From assembly GCA_944472135.2 (NCBI GenBank), contig OX235262.1:88014903-88078902 (forward strand): 64,000 nucleotides of DNA. The letters run 5' to 3'. This document shows positions 37,936 through 48,370 of the stretch, one piece after another. Below the pieces are notes generated by a model, which was not told the DNA's origin, did not search any database, and worked only from the letters and a program-made list of their open reading frames with translations. Origin of the DNA: Trichobilharzia regenti. Taxonomy: Eukaryota > Platyhelminthes > Trematoda > Strigeidida > Schistosomatidae. The stretch's first letter is position 1. Each line of letters begins with the position of its first letter. The position numbers and the translations under genes are program-made.

Positions 37936-38405
37936 AAGAATTTCTGTAAGCTAGATAGATGGATAAATCTGTAATCAACAGATACAGATTAGCATAGAAA
38001 ATAGCATGAGTCAATGAAACGGAAGTCAACATTCAGGTCAACAAAATAATCAATAGCAATATAAGTGACTGGAGAGAGAGAGAGAAAGAAAATCTGTAAA
38101 AACAAGGAATAATCATCAAGGTTTTCTATAGAGGTGAATGATTGTCGAACTAGGGAATTCTAGATGCTAACATCCTAATAAAGTCTGCTCTGAAGATCTC
38201 GTCTTGAATAATAGCAAAGGCTTGATAATTAAATTGTGCCACCCAAAAAATGCAACCACACCACTGTACTAATAATTGTTTCCACCATATTACTTTTTCT
38301 ATTGACATCTAAAAACTGCTTAATTTAGCTTAAATGCCATACTCACTTGTCACAAATATGACGGTATTTTTTTCATTTTGTTTTCCAAACATGATATAAG
38401 ATGAT
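37936..38405. other. Intergenic, no gene seen
   Basis: AT-rich sequence with a short GA repeat (about 38070-38086). Confidence 0.5.
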
Positions 38406-38407
38406 GT

Positions 38408-38640
38408 ATTTATTTTTCCTTCCTGTTCACCAGTGGAACATAGGGCCTCAAGCAAGTGGTTTGAAGTTTCTGTAGCAGTGTTTACTTTCACAGGATGGGT
38501 TGCTAACCTCATGCCCAACCTTTCCTCTTTACTAGCATTATTTCTGGCTTAGCAGGGTAAAAGATTGCGTGGCCGGGATCAAACCCCTAACCATGCGCAT
38601 GGTCGGCGAGCGCCCTAACCGCTGTGCTCCCGACGATATA
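38408..38640 (-). repeat. tRNA-derived SINE (RTE-tailed family), minus strand
   Basis: The minus-strand tRNA-like head (CGGGAGCACAGCGGTTAGGG, about 38634-38615) and B-box-like GTTTGATCCC (about 38586) are followed by the family body. It ends CTTGAGGCCCTATGTTCCAC (about 38454-38435), practically the same as the RTE 3' end. It is the clearest copy for the SINE/RTE shared tail. Confidence 0.75.
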
Positions 38641-39660
38641 TATTTGATTTGAAATATGAAATCTGTGTTGTAAGTAAATGAAATCTGCATAACCTGATAC
38701 TTTAGTCGATACAGAAATAAGTGAATTGAAGATAATCTCATAAATTTATAGAAATCGAAAAAAAATGTATCAACCAATTCTCTACACACTATCTTGACGG
38801 TAATTTATGAGTTGCTTTATAGATATCATGGGCTAAACGTTTAGACTAGACACATCTTGAAGTTGTCTTCTTAAAGCAATGTCTAATTTCTTTGTAAATG
38901 AAATCAAGTGCTTGTGACTTTGTCTTATTGTAGGAGTGGAATTTGACCAATGTGGCTGGGGTGTAATTTATGTTAGATAGGTTTTTTTAATATATATTGC
39001 TCATGATCATATCAGTTGGGCCAATAAATCATTCACGTTTTAGTTTATTTATTTAAACAATGAATAAGAATGGACATTAGCATACTACTCAAACTTAAAT
39101 AAGCAGTCTAATCTAATAGTCTATAACTTCCATTGACCTACTACTGATTTGGTTTTTTTCTTGTTTCATTAAAAATTTCAGCAAAATGAAATGTTCAAGT
39201 GAAACAGAAAAGCGATCAAAATGATAGCTGATGAAATGTACTAAAGTAGTCTGGATCTACATCCACAGATTTTCTGCTTTTCCTAGTATGTCAGAAGTTT
39301 AGTAATAAATTTTATACTATCTGATAAATATACATATATATTTGTCAGTTTTTAGCTCACAGTGAATCTGAAGATGAGAAAAAAACAAACAAATTTTTGT
39401 ATTGGTTATTTTGTTGTTGTTGCTAAAAAAGTAGCATCTGATAGAAATCCAGTTTCCTCATCTCTCATTTATTGACCTTAAAATAGAACAACGAATTTTT
39501 CAACTGAATACTAAATGTGTTTATTCGGATTCATCTTTACACTTGATTCTGTGAGATATTAAAGTAGTTTTGACGACTGGTACAGCTTAACTGAAACCTC
39601 ACTTTATACAGTTGTTTAACTAGGTTGATAGTAAGTTTAGCATTTCTTCTAGTTTGAAAA
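38641..39660. other. Intergenic; one PLE-end-like motif
   Basis: AT-rich. Near 38988-39020 lies TATATTGCTCATGATCATAT followed by CAGTTGGGCC, related to motifs at 3.88 and 21.09 kb. Nothing else was recognised. Confidence 0.45.
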
Positions 39661-39667
39661 CAAATTG

Positions 39668-39752
39668 CTCAGCACTGAGAAGTCCCAAACTGGGACGAAA
39701 TAGCTGTCCAGTAGTCTCTAGAGTTCAAAGGTTCTCTGATGGATGTCAGTTA
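39668..39752 (+). repeat. SM-alpha-like 3' fragment with hammerhead remnant
   Basis: CACTGAGAAGTCCCAAACTG then GGACGAAATAGC forms a perfect stem II (GTCCC/GGGAC) next to GAAA. The CUGANGA box reads CTGAGAA, so the core is damaged. The family 3' sequence follows (CTGTCCAGTAGTCTC). Confidence 0.65.
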
Positions 39753-39825
39753 GTAAATTACTTTGGGAAATAAACTAAAATTTCCAAATGATCGATAAAT
39801 TTAAGATATTCATACTGAGTTGCAA

Positions 39826-40530
39826 TTAATAGTGTTCTCTGAGCTGGTTGGTTTAGTTGTGGAGCTTTCGTCGTCCTTCTGGACAACATCATGAGAAATA
39901 TCTCTGAAATAACAGCTAGAGTACTGAAACCGTTTGATATAGATACAGCACACAAGCCAGTCAAATTGCTTAATCCGATATTATGCAAACCGAAGATCCA
40001 ACAGAAAAAGGAGACAAAATTAAAACCATTTACAAAATAAATTGTATGAACTGTAACAGGTAATACATCAGCCAAAGTGGACGTTCTTTTCGAATCAGAA
40101 TCCAGGGACACAAATCAGCCGTGAAAAGACACGATATATATTCTTTAGTATCAATGCATATAGACAATTATGAACATCAATTTGATTGGGATAATGTCGA
40201 AATCTTAGACAGAGGAAATACCAAAAGTGCAAGGGAATTCCTAGAAGCCTGGTACTCAAGCGAACCTGCGATTAACAAATACTTTAATATAGACCGAACT
40301 AATAAAAGATAAATCATGTGACCAGAAAGTTTAAAATCCAAGTCAATAGAAAATGATCAATACATATGTAAAGATGGATACCGGGAGACGCAATTATATC
40401 ACTCATGAAAAATTTAAGTCATTTCACTTTATGCTAAATATGGCGCTGAAGATGTTGTCCAGCAGGTGGGAACGACGAAAGCTCCGCAACTAAACCAACC
40501 AACTCAGAGAACATTATTAATTGCAAATCA
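39826..40530 (+). pseudogene. Penelope-like element: GIY-YIG endonuclease bracketed by inverted repeats
   Basis: About 39890-39960 encodes SEITARVLKPFDID and KPVKLL (PLE linker), then IYKINCMNCNR (about 40030-40062), a stop in place of the residue before YISQ, and FRIRIQGHKSAVKRHDI, FDWDNVEILD and AREFLEAWYSSEPAIN up to the stop at 40312. The 63-codon frame 40121-40312 is the intact end of this domain. The bracketing arms (39826-39905 and, inverted, 40440-40530) are about 75 bp and highly similar. No RT domain is present. Confidence 0.8.
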
Positions 40531-40637
40531 TCCACCTGAGCTACAAATCTTCTCTATTATATTCATGCTGCAATTCAAGTCAATATGTAGACTGTATTCA
40601 AGTTTTGGTTTGTAGGGATTTGATTGATTAGTTACAG

Positions 40638-40815
40638 GATTTCATTGTGAGCTGACATTGGTTGGCGAAACATTGAAAAAAACTGCAGTACTGGACAGCT
40701 GTTTCGTCCTAGTTTGAGTGCGTGCTACTCAAGAGCCCCAAATTAGGGCGAACAGCTGCCAGTACTCTCAGGTTTTCCAATGGTTGTCTAATCAATGTCA
40801 ACTCATGATGAAATC
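40638..40815. repeat. Tail-to-tail pair of SM-alpha-like fragments (palindrome)
   Basis: The left half (40638-40727) is the reverse complement of the right half (40728-40815) over about 85 bases with substitutions. Each half is the hammerhead-to-3'-end portion of the family. The right half keeps CTCAAGAGCCCC and a stem II but lacks an intact GAAA. Confidence 0.65.
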
Positions 40816-40969
40816 ATATGGACTATGTATTGAAAAGTGTCTAACTTTATGTATGCATATATATGTTTATATGGCTAATTAAACTTTAGGCATCGAAAAG
40901 GCGTTAACGCAACAGTGACCTTGGAAACAGACAGTGCTAAAAAGTAAATTCTTGTGATTATGTGACATA

Positions 40970-41330
40970 TCCCACCTTTGAAGTGACTTCGCTTTATCCG
41001 GTGGGTATTAGGTCATTTCAAAAAATAGTCCAAAATGTACTGTCATGCTTTCATGAAAATTCAATAACACACGTTTAACTTTTAACTTGGTGCCTCCTAT
41101 AACCCATTACATTGTTCAGATATTAGTATCAAACAACGTTTTCTGATACAAGTGCATCAAATATAACGCGGTTCAAGAATATAATACCACCAATCAAATG
41201 TACTCCACAGAAAATTTTTATGCAAGATTTTATTATTTAGAAAACATACAAAAAATATAACTTGTAATTAAGACACCATAGCAACGAACTACGACTCTGC
41301 AACTAGGCTAACCTAATCCTTACTTGTCCT
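40970..41330 (+). repeat. Unclassified dispersed repeat, copy 2
   Basis: Colinear with 2285-2640 (see that entry). It contains CTTTATCCGGTGGGTATTAG (about 40991) and TGATACAAGTGCATCAAATA (about 41144). Confidence 0.55.
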
Positions 41331-42480
41331 TAAAATAAACCTAACTTAAAGCTTACGAGATATCCCGTGTAGTGTCACAACGCTTCATATCTTTTCCATA
41401 AGTATAGTGCCATTTACACGGTTTCACTTACTTACTATATGGGAGTTCTAAGATCACTGGTGCGTACGCGCCTTTTTCGTATCTAAAATTTAATTTCGCC
41501 ATATATATATGTATATATATAACCTATTTCTAGTTCGACCGTTACAATCTGACGTCGACAGCAGAGAAATCATGTAGATTATGGTGCAGATAATTATTTT
41601 GAGATTGAAATCACCGAAAAGATGTATTCACTGAACTTTCTGTGTCGTTTCTGGCGTCCAGATGATTAAGTTCCATAATTCGAAGCAGTGAAATCCAGTA
41701 TAACTGCTCAAATGCTTTAAATAGATACGGTGGACATATAAAAAGGTATACTGCAGTATCAATACGACAATTTTTATCGTATTTAATTTCGATATTCTCA
41801 GGTTCTTTTAAAACGAAATTTCATCTCAGCAGATAATCTCTTGAATTTACATCATATAAGGTTATTTTTAAAAATCTTTTTTTTGTGAATATTTTATTTC
41901 CAGTGTTCGTATACAGGTTAGTTACACTGTGCGCCGATCGATATTCAGGTGTAAAGTTTCATTCATTAGTTGATTTTTGTACAGAAATACATATCAGAGA
42001 GGATGAAAACCCTTTGTGAATAAAAATGTCGTCAGCGTTTGTTTCGCTTCATTTATTGGAAAGGTTAAGTATTTAGAAAGATGATGCCGTAAATGTCAGT
42101 ATTTTAAGAGTACTAACTACCTTCAATGCTGACAGTATAATAAAATCAGATATACTTTATGTATAACTGCTAATTGTTCTAATCAGTGTTCAACAGCAGT
42201 CGGGAAATTCGAAGAACTTTACGTAATCACTAGCAGAAATCAATAAATAAAATAAAAAGAACTTGAAGAATTTTATTTCGATTCCACTATACAAATAATG
42301 TCAGAGGAATAGATTATCGTTAGTCAAACTGTCAAGGCTTCCTACATAGATTACTTTCACTGACAAATTATTGTTTCCTTTTGATCTAAGATTTACTATT
42401 TATTCTACCTAATGAACTTTATTTTGGCTAGTTCATTTTCACATGTAAAAATGGTGACTTGATAGTGGGTTTAATTAACA
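41331..42480. other. Intergenic, no gene seen
   Basis: AT-rich sequence with a short TA-type tract at 41500-41522. Confidence 0.5.
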
Positions 42481-42484
42481 CGGA

Positions 42485-42888
42485 AAACCAAATTTATCAC
42501 GTTTGTTGTATAATCTTTTGATATGTCTGGGTTTATTCCCACTGTCATACAGAAGACTTAGGGGTGACCTAATACTAGCATACCGTATCCTAAGAAATGA
42601 TTTTGGAGCTAATTTATCTAAATTATTTCTTCCTTCTAGCACCAACCAATTGCGAGGACATCACCTCAAGGTTCAAAAACCACGGTCGAATCGTCTGCGT
42701 CTGGATATCCGTTTTTCGCATCGAATTGTGAACCATTGGAACTCCCTACCGGAACACGTCGTATCAGCGCCATCCGTTGATTCATTCAAGGCGAGATTGA
42801 ACCTCCTGTATGCAATAAATCGAAAGGATTAACACAGGCATATAGCCTACTATCCTAAATAAATTGTAAACTGTAAACTGTAAACTGT
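42485..42888 (+). mobile_element. CR1-like retrotransposon, 3' end
   Basis: The 109-codon frame (42503-42832) has the C-terminal signature of CR1-like RTs: LSYRRLRGDLILAYRIL, LRGHHLKV, a PRSNRLRLD-like stretch, RFSHRIVNHWNSLPEHVV and a final FKARLN helix. The element ends in a heptamer tail, TGTAAAC three times (42865-42888), the short-tandem-repeat ending typical of CR1-like elements. The preserved frame suggests moderate age. The 5' part is missing. Confidence 0.82.
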
Positions 42889-42892
42889 CTTT

Positions 42893-43490
42893 CTTATTAT
42901 TATTCCTTTGGGTTCCGAGTGGAAAATAGGTCTTCAACAACACATCTCTACTTCCTTGTATTTTCTGCTGTCATCTTCTTCTGGGTCCAAGATTGACCAT
43001 AATCCCTCATCTCCTCTTCACACGACCTCCTCCATGTCCCTCTCACAGTGAAGACCCACTCCTTGTATCCCATTGGGATCCTACTCCAGTGATGGCCTAG
43101 CGCGCGATGTCATTCGACGGTTCCTTCAGTGTATGCCCAGTCAACCTCCATTTTCTCCAACATGTTTGTTGAGCAATCGGTTTTTGGTTGGTTTGTTCCT
43201 AGGCAGATTTTCTTGTTGCTAATTGTTTGATCTCCAGTATGGAGCAAAGGCAAATGTTGATGAAAGTCTGTAGCCACCCGCTGGAAATCCTCCTCGTGAC
43301 ATGCAGTGCAAGTTTTTGACCCGTGTAGAAGGATCACCTTGACATTGGTGTTGAAAAAGCGAATCTTGTTTTTGATGCTGTCTGAATGTAGAAGATTTCC
43401 AAACTGGTTTCAGGTTGATGAAGGTGAATCTTGCCTTTCCGATTCTGGCTGACTATAACATCTTCATCCGTTCCGCCTGTATGTCTTTAG
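42893..43490 (-). pseudogene. RTE-clade retrotransposon abutting the CR1 tail
   Basis: The minus-strand 3' end (TTATTATTATTCCTTTGGGT) begins within a few bases of the CR1-like heptamer tail. The terminal domain, a SEDFQR-like thumb and a GGTDEDV-like motif (near 43470) are recognisable, with broken frames. Inserting into or next to a simple repeat is common for such elements. Confidence 0.75.
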
Positions 43491-43574
43491 ATCCGTAAAT
43501 TATTCGGATCTTACATTCAATTTAAACAGAAATAGAAAATATGTAAGCACATCTTATTTTCCTAGTGTAGGATT

Positions 43575-43665
43575 TGATTCTCAGTGTAGGTAGAACTAGA
43601 TGATGAGTCCTCAATAGGACGAAACGCGCATCTTGGATTCCACTGACAGTCACTACCCATCATAT
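43575..43665 (+). ncRNA. SM-alpha-type hammerhead ribozyme remnant
   Basis: ATGATGAGTCCTCAATAGGA then CGAAACGCGCATCTTGGATTCC matches the schistosome SM-alpha hammerhead (CUGANGA - stem II - GAAA - short stem III - cleavage site UC - stem I). Stem II (GTCC/GGAC) and GAAA are intact, but C3 of the core is A and the 5' strand of stem I is poorly matched. C3 pairs with G8 in the active site, so activity is unlikely. Confidence 0.75.
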
Positions 43666-44589
43666 TACACTATTGTTAAGCTTTAGACATCGTTTAAGCA
43701 TTTGAAGGTAGCAATAAAACTAGTCTTAATGGTAAGCTTATTGAACTAAATTTTCAATCCAAGTTCTAGTGATTATAGACTGTAATAAACACTCTATTTA
43801 TCAATGCAAATTCTTTTTTATATATTCATGCTATAAAACTTACATAGTTAGTTATTTTATTACACTTGTAAAACTTTTACTACAAAGTAGATGAATTAAT
43901 GAAACTTTATTGTATAGTTTTATGAATACATTAATTGTGAACTTCATAAAGAAACATGAAGTTAGACAAATTCCCAGTGGAATATGCAACAGCAAAAATA
44001 GGAGAGGAAACATTAACAAAGAATTCAGTTGGGCAGAAATATTCCAATTAATAACAACAGCAACAACAATAACAATGAAGCATTAGCCTAATGTTTAGCT
44101 AGATGAAATAGAACTGTTTCTTCTTTACAGCACTTCATCTCCTGTATTAAGCAGATGGTCAATTCACACTGAATGTAGTAAAAAACTGTAATGTATTGTT
44201 TTGAATTAGCTGAAAAGAAAAACTACTTCTCTTTCACAATTCACGTGCTTTGCTTTTATTTATCAATCAAATTATTAAATTATTCAGAAAAACTGTTTTT
44301 CCATAAACATTCTAAGCAAGATTACTTAATAATTATAGTTTTTATCTGTTTTACACACTTATAACATTGTAGTTTGATTTATTCGTTAAATTATCATAAT
44401 AATTATGTATGATGCTTTGACCAAAGTGTTCAGAGATATTGAAGTCAGCTATAATGATGAAAATCCACTGAGGGGGTTTTCCTGCACAGCTCACGGAACA
44501 TCAGTGAATCACGCAAGATCCATAACCATTCCAGTAATATCAAAAAAAAACAATCTGAGTGATACTATCTTTAGAATTAACAGTAGTTG
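43666..44589. other. Intergenic, no gene seen
   Basis: AT-rich sequence leading into the PLE tail; nothing recognised before about 44590. Confidence 0.5.
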
Positions 44590-44952
44590 GTCTTGTCAAA
44601 AATGCTAAACGATCTCAACAACACCATCTGTCGGCTTCATAGTCCAAAAGTACAAAATGTGTACTGAGATTATTCACAGAATATGCATATGCGTAGAGAT
44701 GCATATCTACGATTTCCTGAACATGTACCAAAAAGCTTACGTCTAAAGGGAACAAATGCTTTAAACAGTGCCATCGCCAGGCATCACCTCGACACGGGTC
44801 ATGAGGTGGAAATCGAGAAATCCTTTGAAATTATCAATAGACGGAGGAGCTCCATTCTCCTCAAATTTGCCGAAGCAATCTGTATCAAACGCTTCAAACC
44901 AGATCTATGTGTTCAGAAAGAAGTAGATATTAGTCTTTCCTTGCCCTTTTAA
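44590..44952 (+). pseudogene. Penelope-like element, endonuclease C-terminus
   Basis: LRFPEHVPKSLRLKGTNALN (about 44704-44763), RHHLDTGHEVEIEKSFEIIN and FAEAICIKRFKPDLCVQKE (about 44863-44920) are the C-terminal motifs of the same PLE lineage as 6.9-7.7 kb. The YIG core is lost just upstream, where the sequence is scrambled (44590-44680). The frame 44683-44952 is uninterrupted. Confidence 0.8.
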
Positions 44953-45345
44953 CTGAATGTCTTTATTCTCTCATCTGATCACTTAATCTTTATCTTTAAC
45001 CTCACCCACTTTTGTAATCTGTTATTTTGCTTGTCTCTTGTTTCTATGACGTGAGTTGGACTCAGTACATTGTTACCTAATTTATTAGTCACTCTACATC
45101 TAACGCATATTTCATCTTTATTACGTAACTCCTTTACCATTTTCTGCATACATTTATTTTGACTTGGACTGCCTGTGTAAAAACTATATAAGCGCAATTT
45201 TTCGAGCACTGTTCACTAATTGTGGAACTTTCTGTCAATTGATAACATGTAAAGTTTGCAAGTATGTTAAAACTTTTCTGTATGTAAACCTCGCAATTTA
45301 TTTAGGCTGCAAGCAGCTGATGAGAAGCCAACGAAATCAATGATG
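44953..45345 (+). repeat. Probable PLE 3' non-coding end with ribozyme-like motif
   Basis: Pyrimidine-rich sequence follows the PLE stop. At 45317-45338 lies CTGATGAGAAGCCAACGAAA, with a complete CUGAUGA box and a GAAA nine bases later. The equivalent after the 7-kb PLE is at 8105-8124. The stem II pairing is weak, so I call it only hammerhead-like. Confidence 0.5.
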
Positions 45346-47860
45346 GTACCATATTATTTTGCACAAACCACTGTTGTTCTTGCTTTATTCAAATTCATCA
45401 AGGGGAATAAATGCATGAAATAACGATTAGGTCAGAAGGAGTTATGTAAACGTTAGAACAATGGCATACATACTCAAATAAGTATCCATATTATAGGTAG
45501 ATTGCTCATGGATGGATTTTCAGATCCATTATTGTGATATACTCGCCAATTTAAATGGACTAATAGTCCATCAAAGATTTAAACCTGCACTCAGAGGCGT
45601 TGCCACCATGAAGATTGCTTATGCGCCTTGCAGATGACTGACAATGAGTATGAAACACACGTCAGGAACTATCTGCTGATTGACCTCAGCCGTTTGACAT
45701 TGTTTCAAAAAAGTACAGTGCGACTGCAATTCTCTCAGGTTGGTGATCTTACGGTAACTTGAATTAACTAATGGAACTAAGTCAGGATCAACACTCAAAA
45801 TAAGACACATGATCCTGACTGCATCTTAATGAACAGTCGATGTACAGCGACATTTTATTCATCAACTAGGTACAAAATGAAAGACACGTTTACTGTCTGT
45901 GAAGACCAAATACATGTGCACAGTTACCTAATTAACATCAAATTATATGTGAGAGCTGATGAAAGGCATAAAGTTTCTGGATTTGATTTTATTGTATGCT
46001 TCTCTTGATGACAAAATTATTTCCAGGATGCAGTAAAAGCATATGGACTGAGTTTCATTTAGATAAAATTAAGAGGTTTATAATTAGTGCGCCACAATTT
46101 TGTCTATTTCGAAAGCCTGGGTCGCACCCGTTGGATATGAAAATATGAATATTACTAATTAAAAATTGTATACATATTTTAATTTCATTATTCCAAATAT
46201 ATATGTATATATTTGTAAGCGTAAGTATATTCTACTGCGGTAGGGATTTCACTAAGGGATCGATGGAAGTGAGCTATATTATTCGATAAGGTAGTGATTT
46301 CTGATAAACATATTAAAACGATTTCTCGATGAACTAATATAAATTTTCAGCACGTTCGGTACTAATAACTGGGCTAATTAATTGAAAACGATGCACATCA
46401 CCCAGTAAAGAATGCCGGGTGAACTAGGGTGTGTAATCACCAAACAGCTGTTTTTCTCGTTTAGGATAAGTATCATCGCCAGTGAACCTTGACTGATTCA
46501 ATTGAGGGAACCAAATCAATTGTTTGGATCGCTGGTGACCACTTCGATTGATAAAATGTCTCATTTCCCACTTCTTTGTTTATTTAACAATTCACCTGAT
46601 ATTATGGAACGAGATATATAGGTTGCGTAATCCAAATTTTGCCAAAACTAGTATAAATACACATAATGCCACATGCCTGCAAAATGGTCGTAGTGGTTAA
46701 ATACAAAGCGCTTTAATTAGGTACATAGTTTAATGTAGTCAGTGAATCTCAGATAAACCTCACATATTTACAAAGTTGAAAGAAACCCCCGTGATACGTA
46801 ATGTCTTCTTATTCTTTCATTGTTAAAACTCCAGTCATTCATATGATTGGCTTTGGTTTATGTACATATAAGAAATATATCCCATCATTCCTTCTACTCT
46901 GGATATTATTCCAAGTTATCAAAATCATTTTATAATTATTACTATTTTGCCTTGCATTTCTTGGTGTTATTATTAGCATCATTTTATTGACTACCACATC
47001 GTCCATGTTGTTTCCCTCTTACGCAGTATATCTCTTTACTCATCTTTATGATCTTTCCATTGACATTTAATTTTCTATAGTCTTTTTGTATTAGGCAACC
47101 TGTAGTCTAAGATCATTATCTTCACGCCCTTAGTTACGTTGTCAATAGTCTCCGCTATCGCTAAATATTAGGTTTATGTAAATTTTATTTCTTCACAAGT
47201 AGAATCTACATACACAAGATTACTAATATATGATTGTGGCTGTATATCTAATTCAAACCTTTCTTCGCCAGCACATTCTACGAACTAATATGAATAATTA
47301 GAAATCAGTTACGCTGAACAGTAGTGGCTGCTGGACGGGTGAAAGTTATCAAGACACCAAACGCCAACTTGGCAGCTGAACTCATTAACAGTTTACTTGA
47401 TTTTAGTCAATTGCCCACATTTATTCGAGTGATTTGAGTCCAATTAAACCGACTACACTAGTGATCAATTCGTCTTAAAACGAGCTCATCGACTGTTCAA
47501 TGTTTAGACTACTTCCATTTGGCTTACAAGTGCCACTACTTGGCGTGTTTGTTCCCAAACTCCTTATATCAGTCAGCGGTATATGCTGTCAAGCAATTTT
47601 ATATGTTTCCTCGATTGACATTTATGGCATCTAACGAATTTACTATTAAGATCCTTCTAAATGAAACTGTAATGAATTTTCGTCATACGCTGAAGGACTT
47701 ACTAATTGGAATTGGATTTATCATATTTCTTTCTCAAACTAAATATTCTTATTTTCCAAATCAGTCCAACCGGCTGACTTCGGTTTTTTTTCGGATTCAG
47801 TTTTATTAAATATGGTTTTGTCAGTTAATTCAACGAAGTGTTGCTAAAAAAAAGGACCTT
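45346..47860. other. Intergenic, no gene seen
   Basis: AT-rich sequence. An ATATATGTATATATTTG-type patch lies near 46200. The 96-codon frame at 47519 is not convincing. Confidence 0.45.
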
Positions 47861-47867
47861 TGATGGA

Positions 47868-48137
47868 CACTAGTAACTAGTGTGATGTGTCTAGTCCTTT
47901 CTTTGGTGCAGACTGGATTCTTCCAGTCAGGTTTGCAATGTGGCCACAATTCTACATAGCTTTCAATCACGGTGCACATTGATTTAATGATATTAGATGG
48001 TGTGAGGTAATCAGCAAGAAGCCTTGGACCTAGGTTTCGTGCTAGTTGGCACCATTCTAGGTGGCCACATTGAAAACCTGACTGATACAATTCAGTCAGC
48101 ACCAAACAAAGGACTAGACACATTACATCAGGTACTA
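47868..48137. repeat. Inverted-repeat element, about 70-bp arms
   Basis: The left arm (about 47868-47942, containing TGTGTCTAGTCCTTTCTTTG and CAATGTGGCCAC) and right arm (about 48058-48132) are reverse complements with few mismatches, around a spacer of about 115 bp. The arm sequence recurs near 60710-60775 and, degenerate, at 62660-62735. Confidence 0.7.
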
Positions 48138-48370
48138 GTGCCCAATCAAAGTATCCACTGCAGTCCTACAGGAGTCAGTCACGAGCCCAAATAGCTCACT
48201 GGTAAAGTCTCTGACTGCAGCAACAGATAACTTAAGTTCAAATCTCAGAAAGGACATGAGTTCCTTCAAGGTTGTAGATACACCTTGCTCATTGGTGAGT
48301 GCCAACAAGCATAAAACCTAGGTCCAAGACTCGGTGTTGATTGCATCCAGCCATCTAATATCATCAAAAA
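48138..48370 (+). repeat. tRNA-like SINE, second family
   Basis: It has an A-box-like TAGCTCACTGGTAAAGTCTC (about 48193) and a B-box-like GTTCAAATCTC (about 48235). Then come GAGTTCCTTCAAGGTTG and a tail with CAACAAGCATAAAACCTAGG. The same order of words occurs at 60.78-60.93 kb (+) and 60.50-60.70 kb (-). It is not a tRNA gene. Confidence 0.65.

Noticed and set aside
47330..47660. Possible gypsy reverse transcriptase remnant
   Set aside because: Only a LLPFGLQVP-like string resembles the RT palm; the rest cannot be aligned by eye with confidence.
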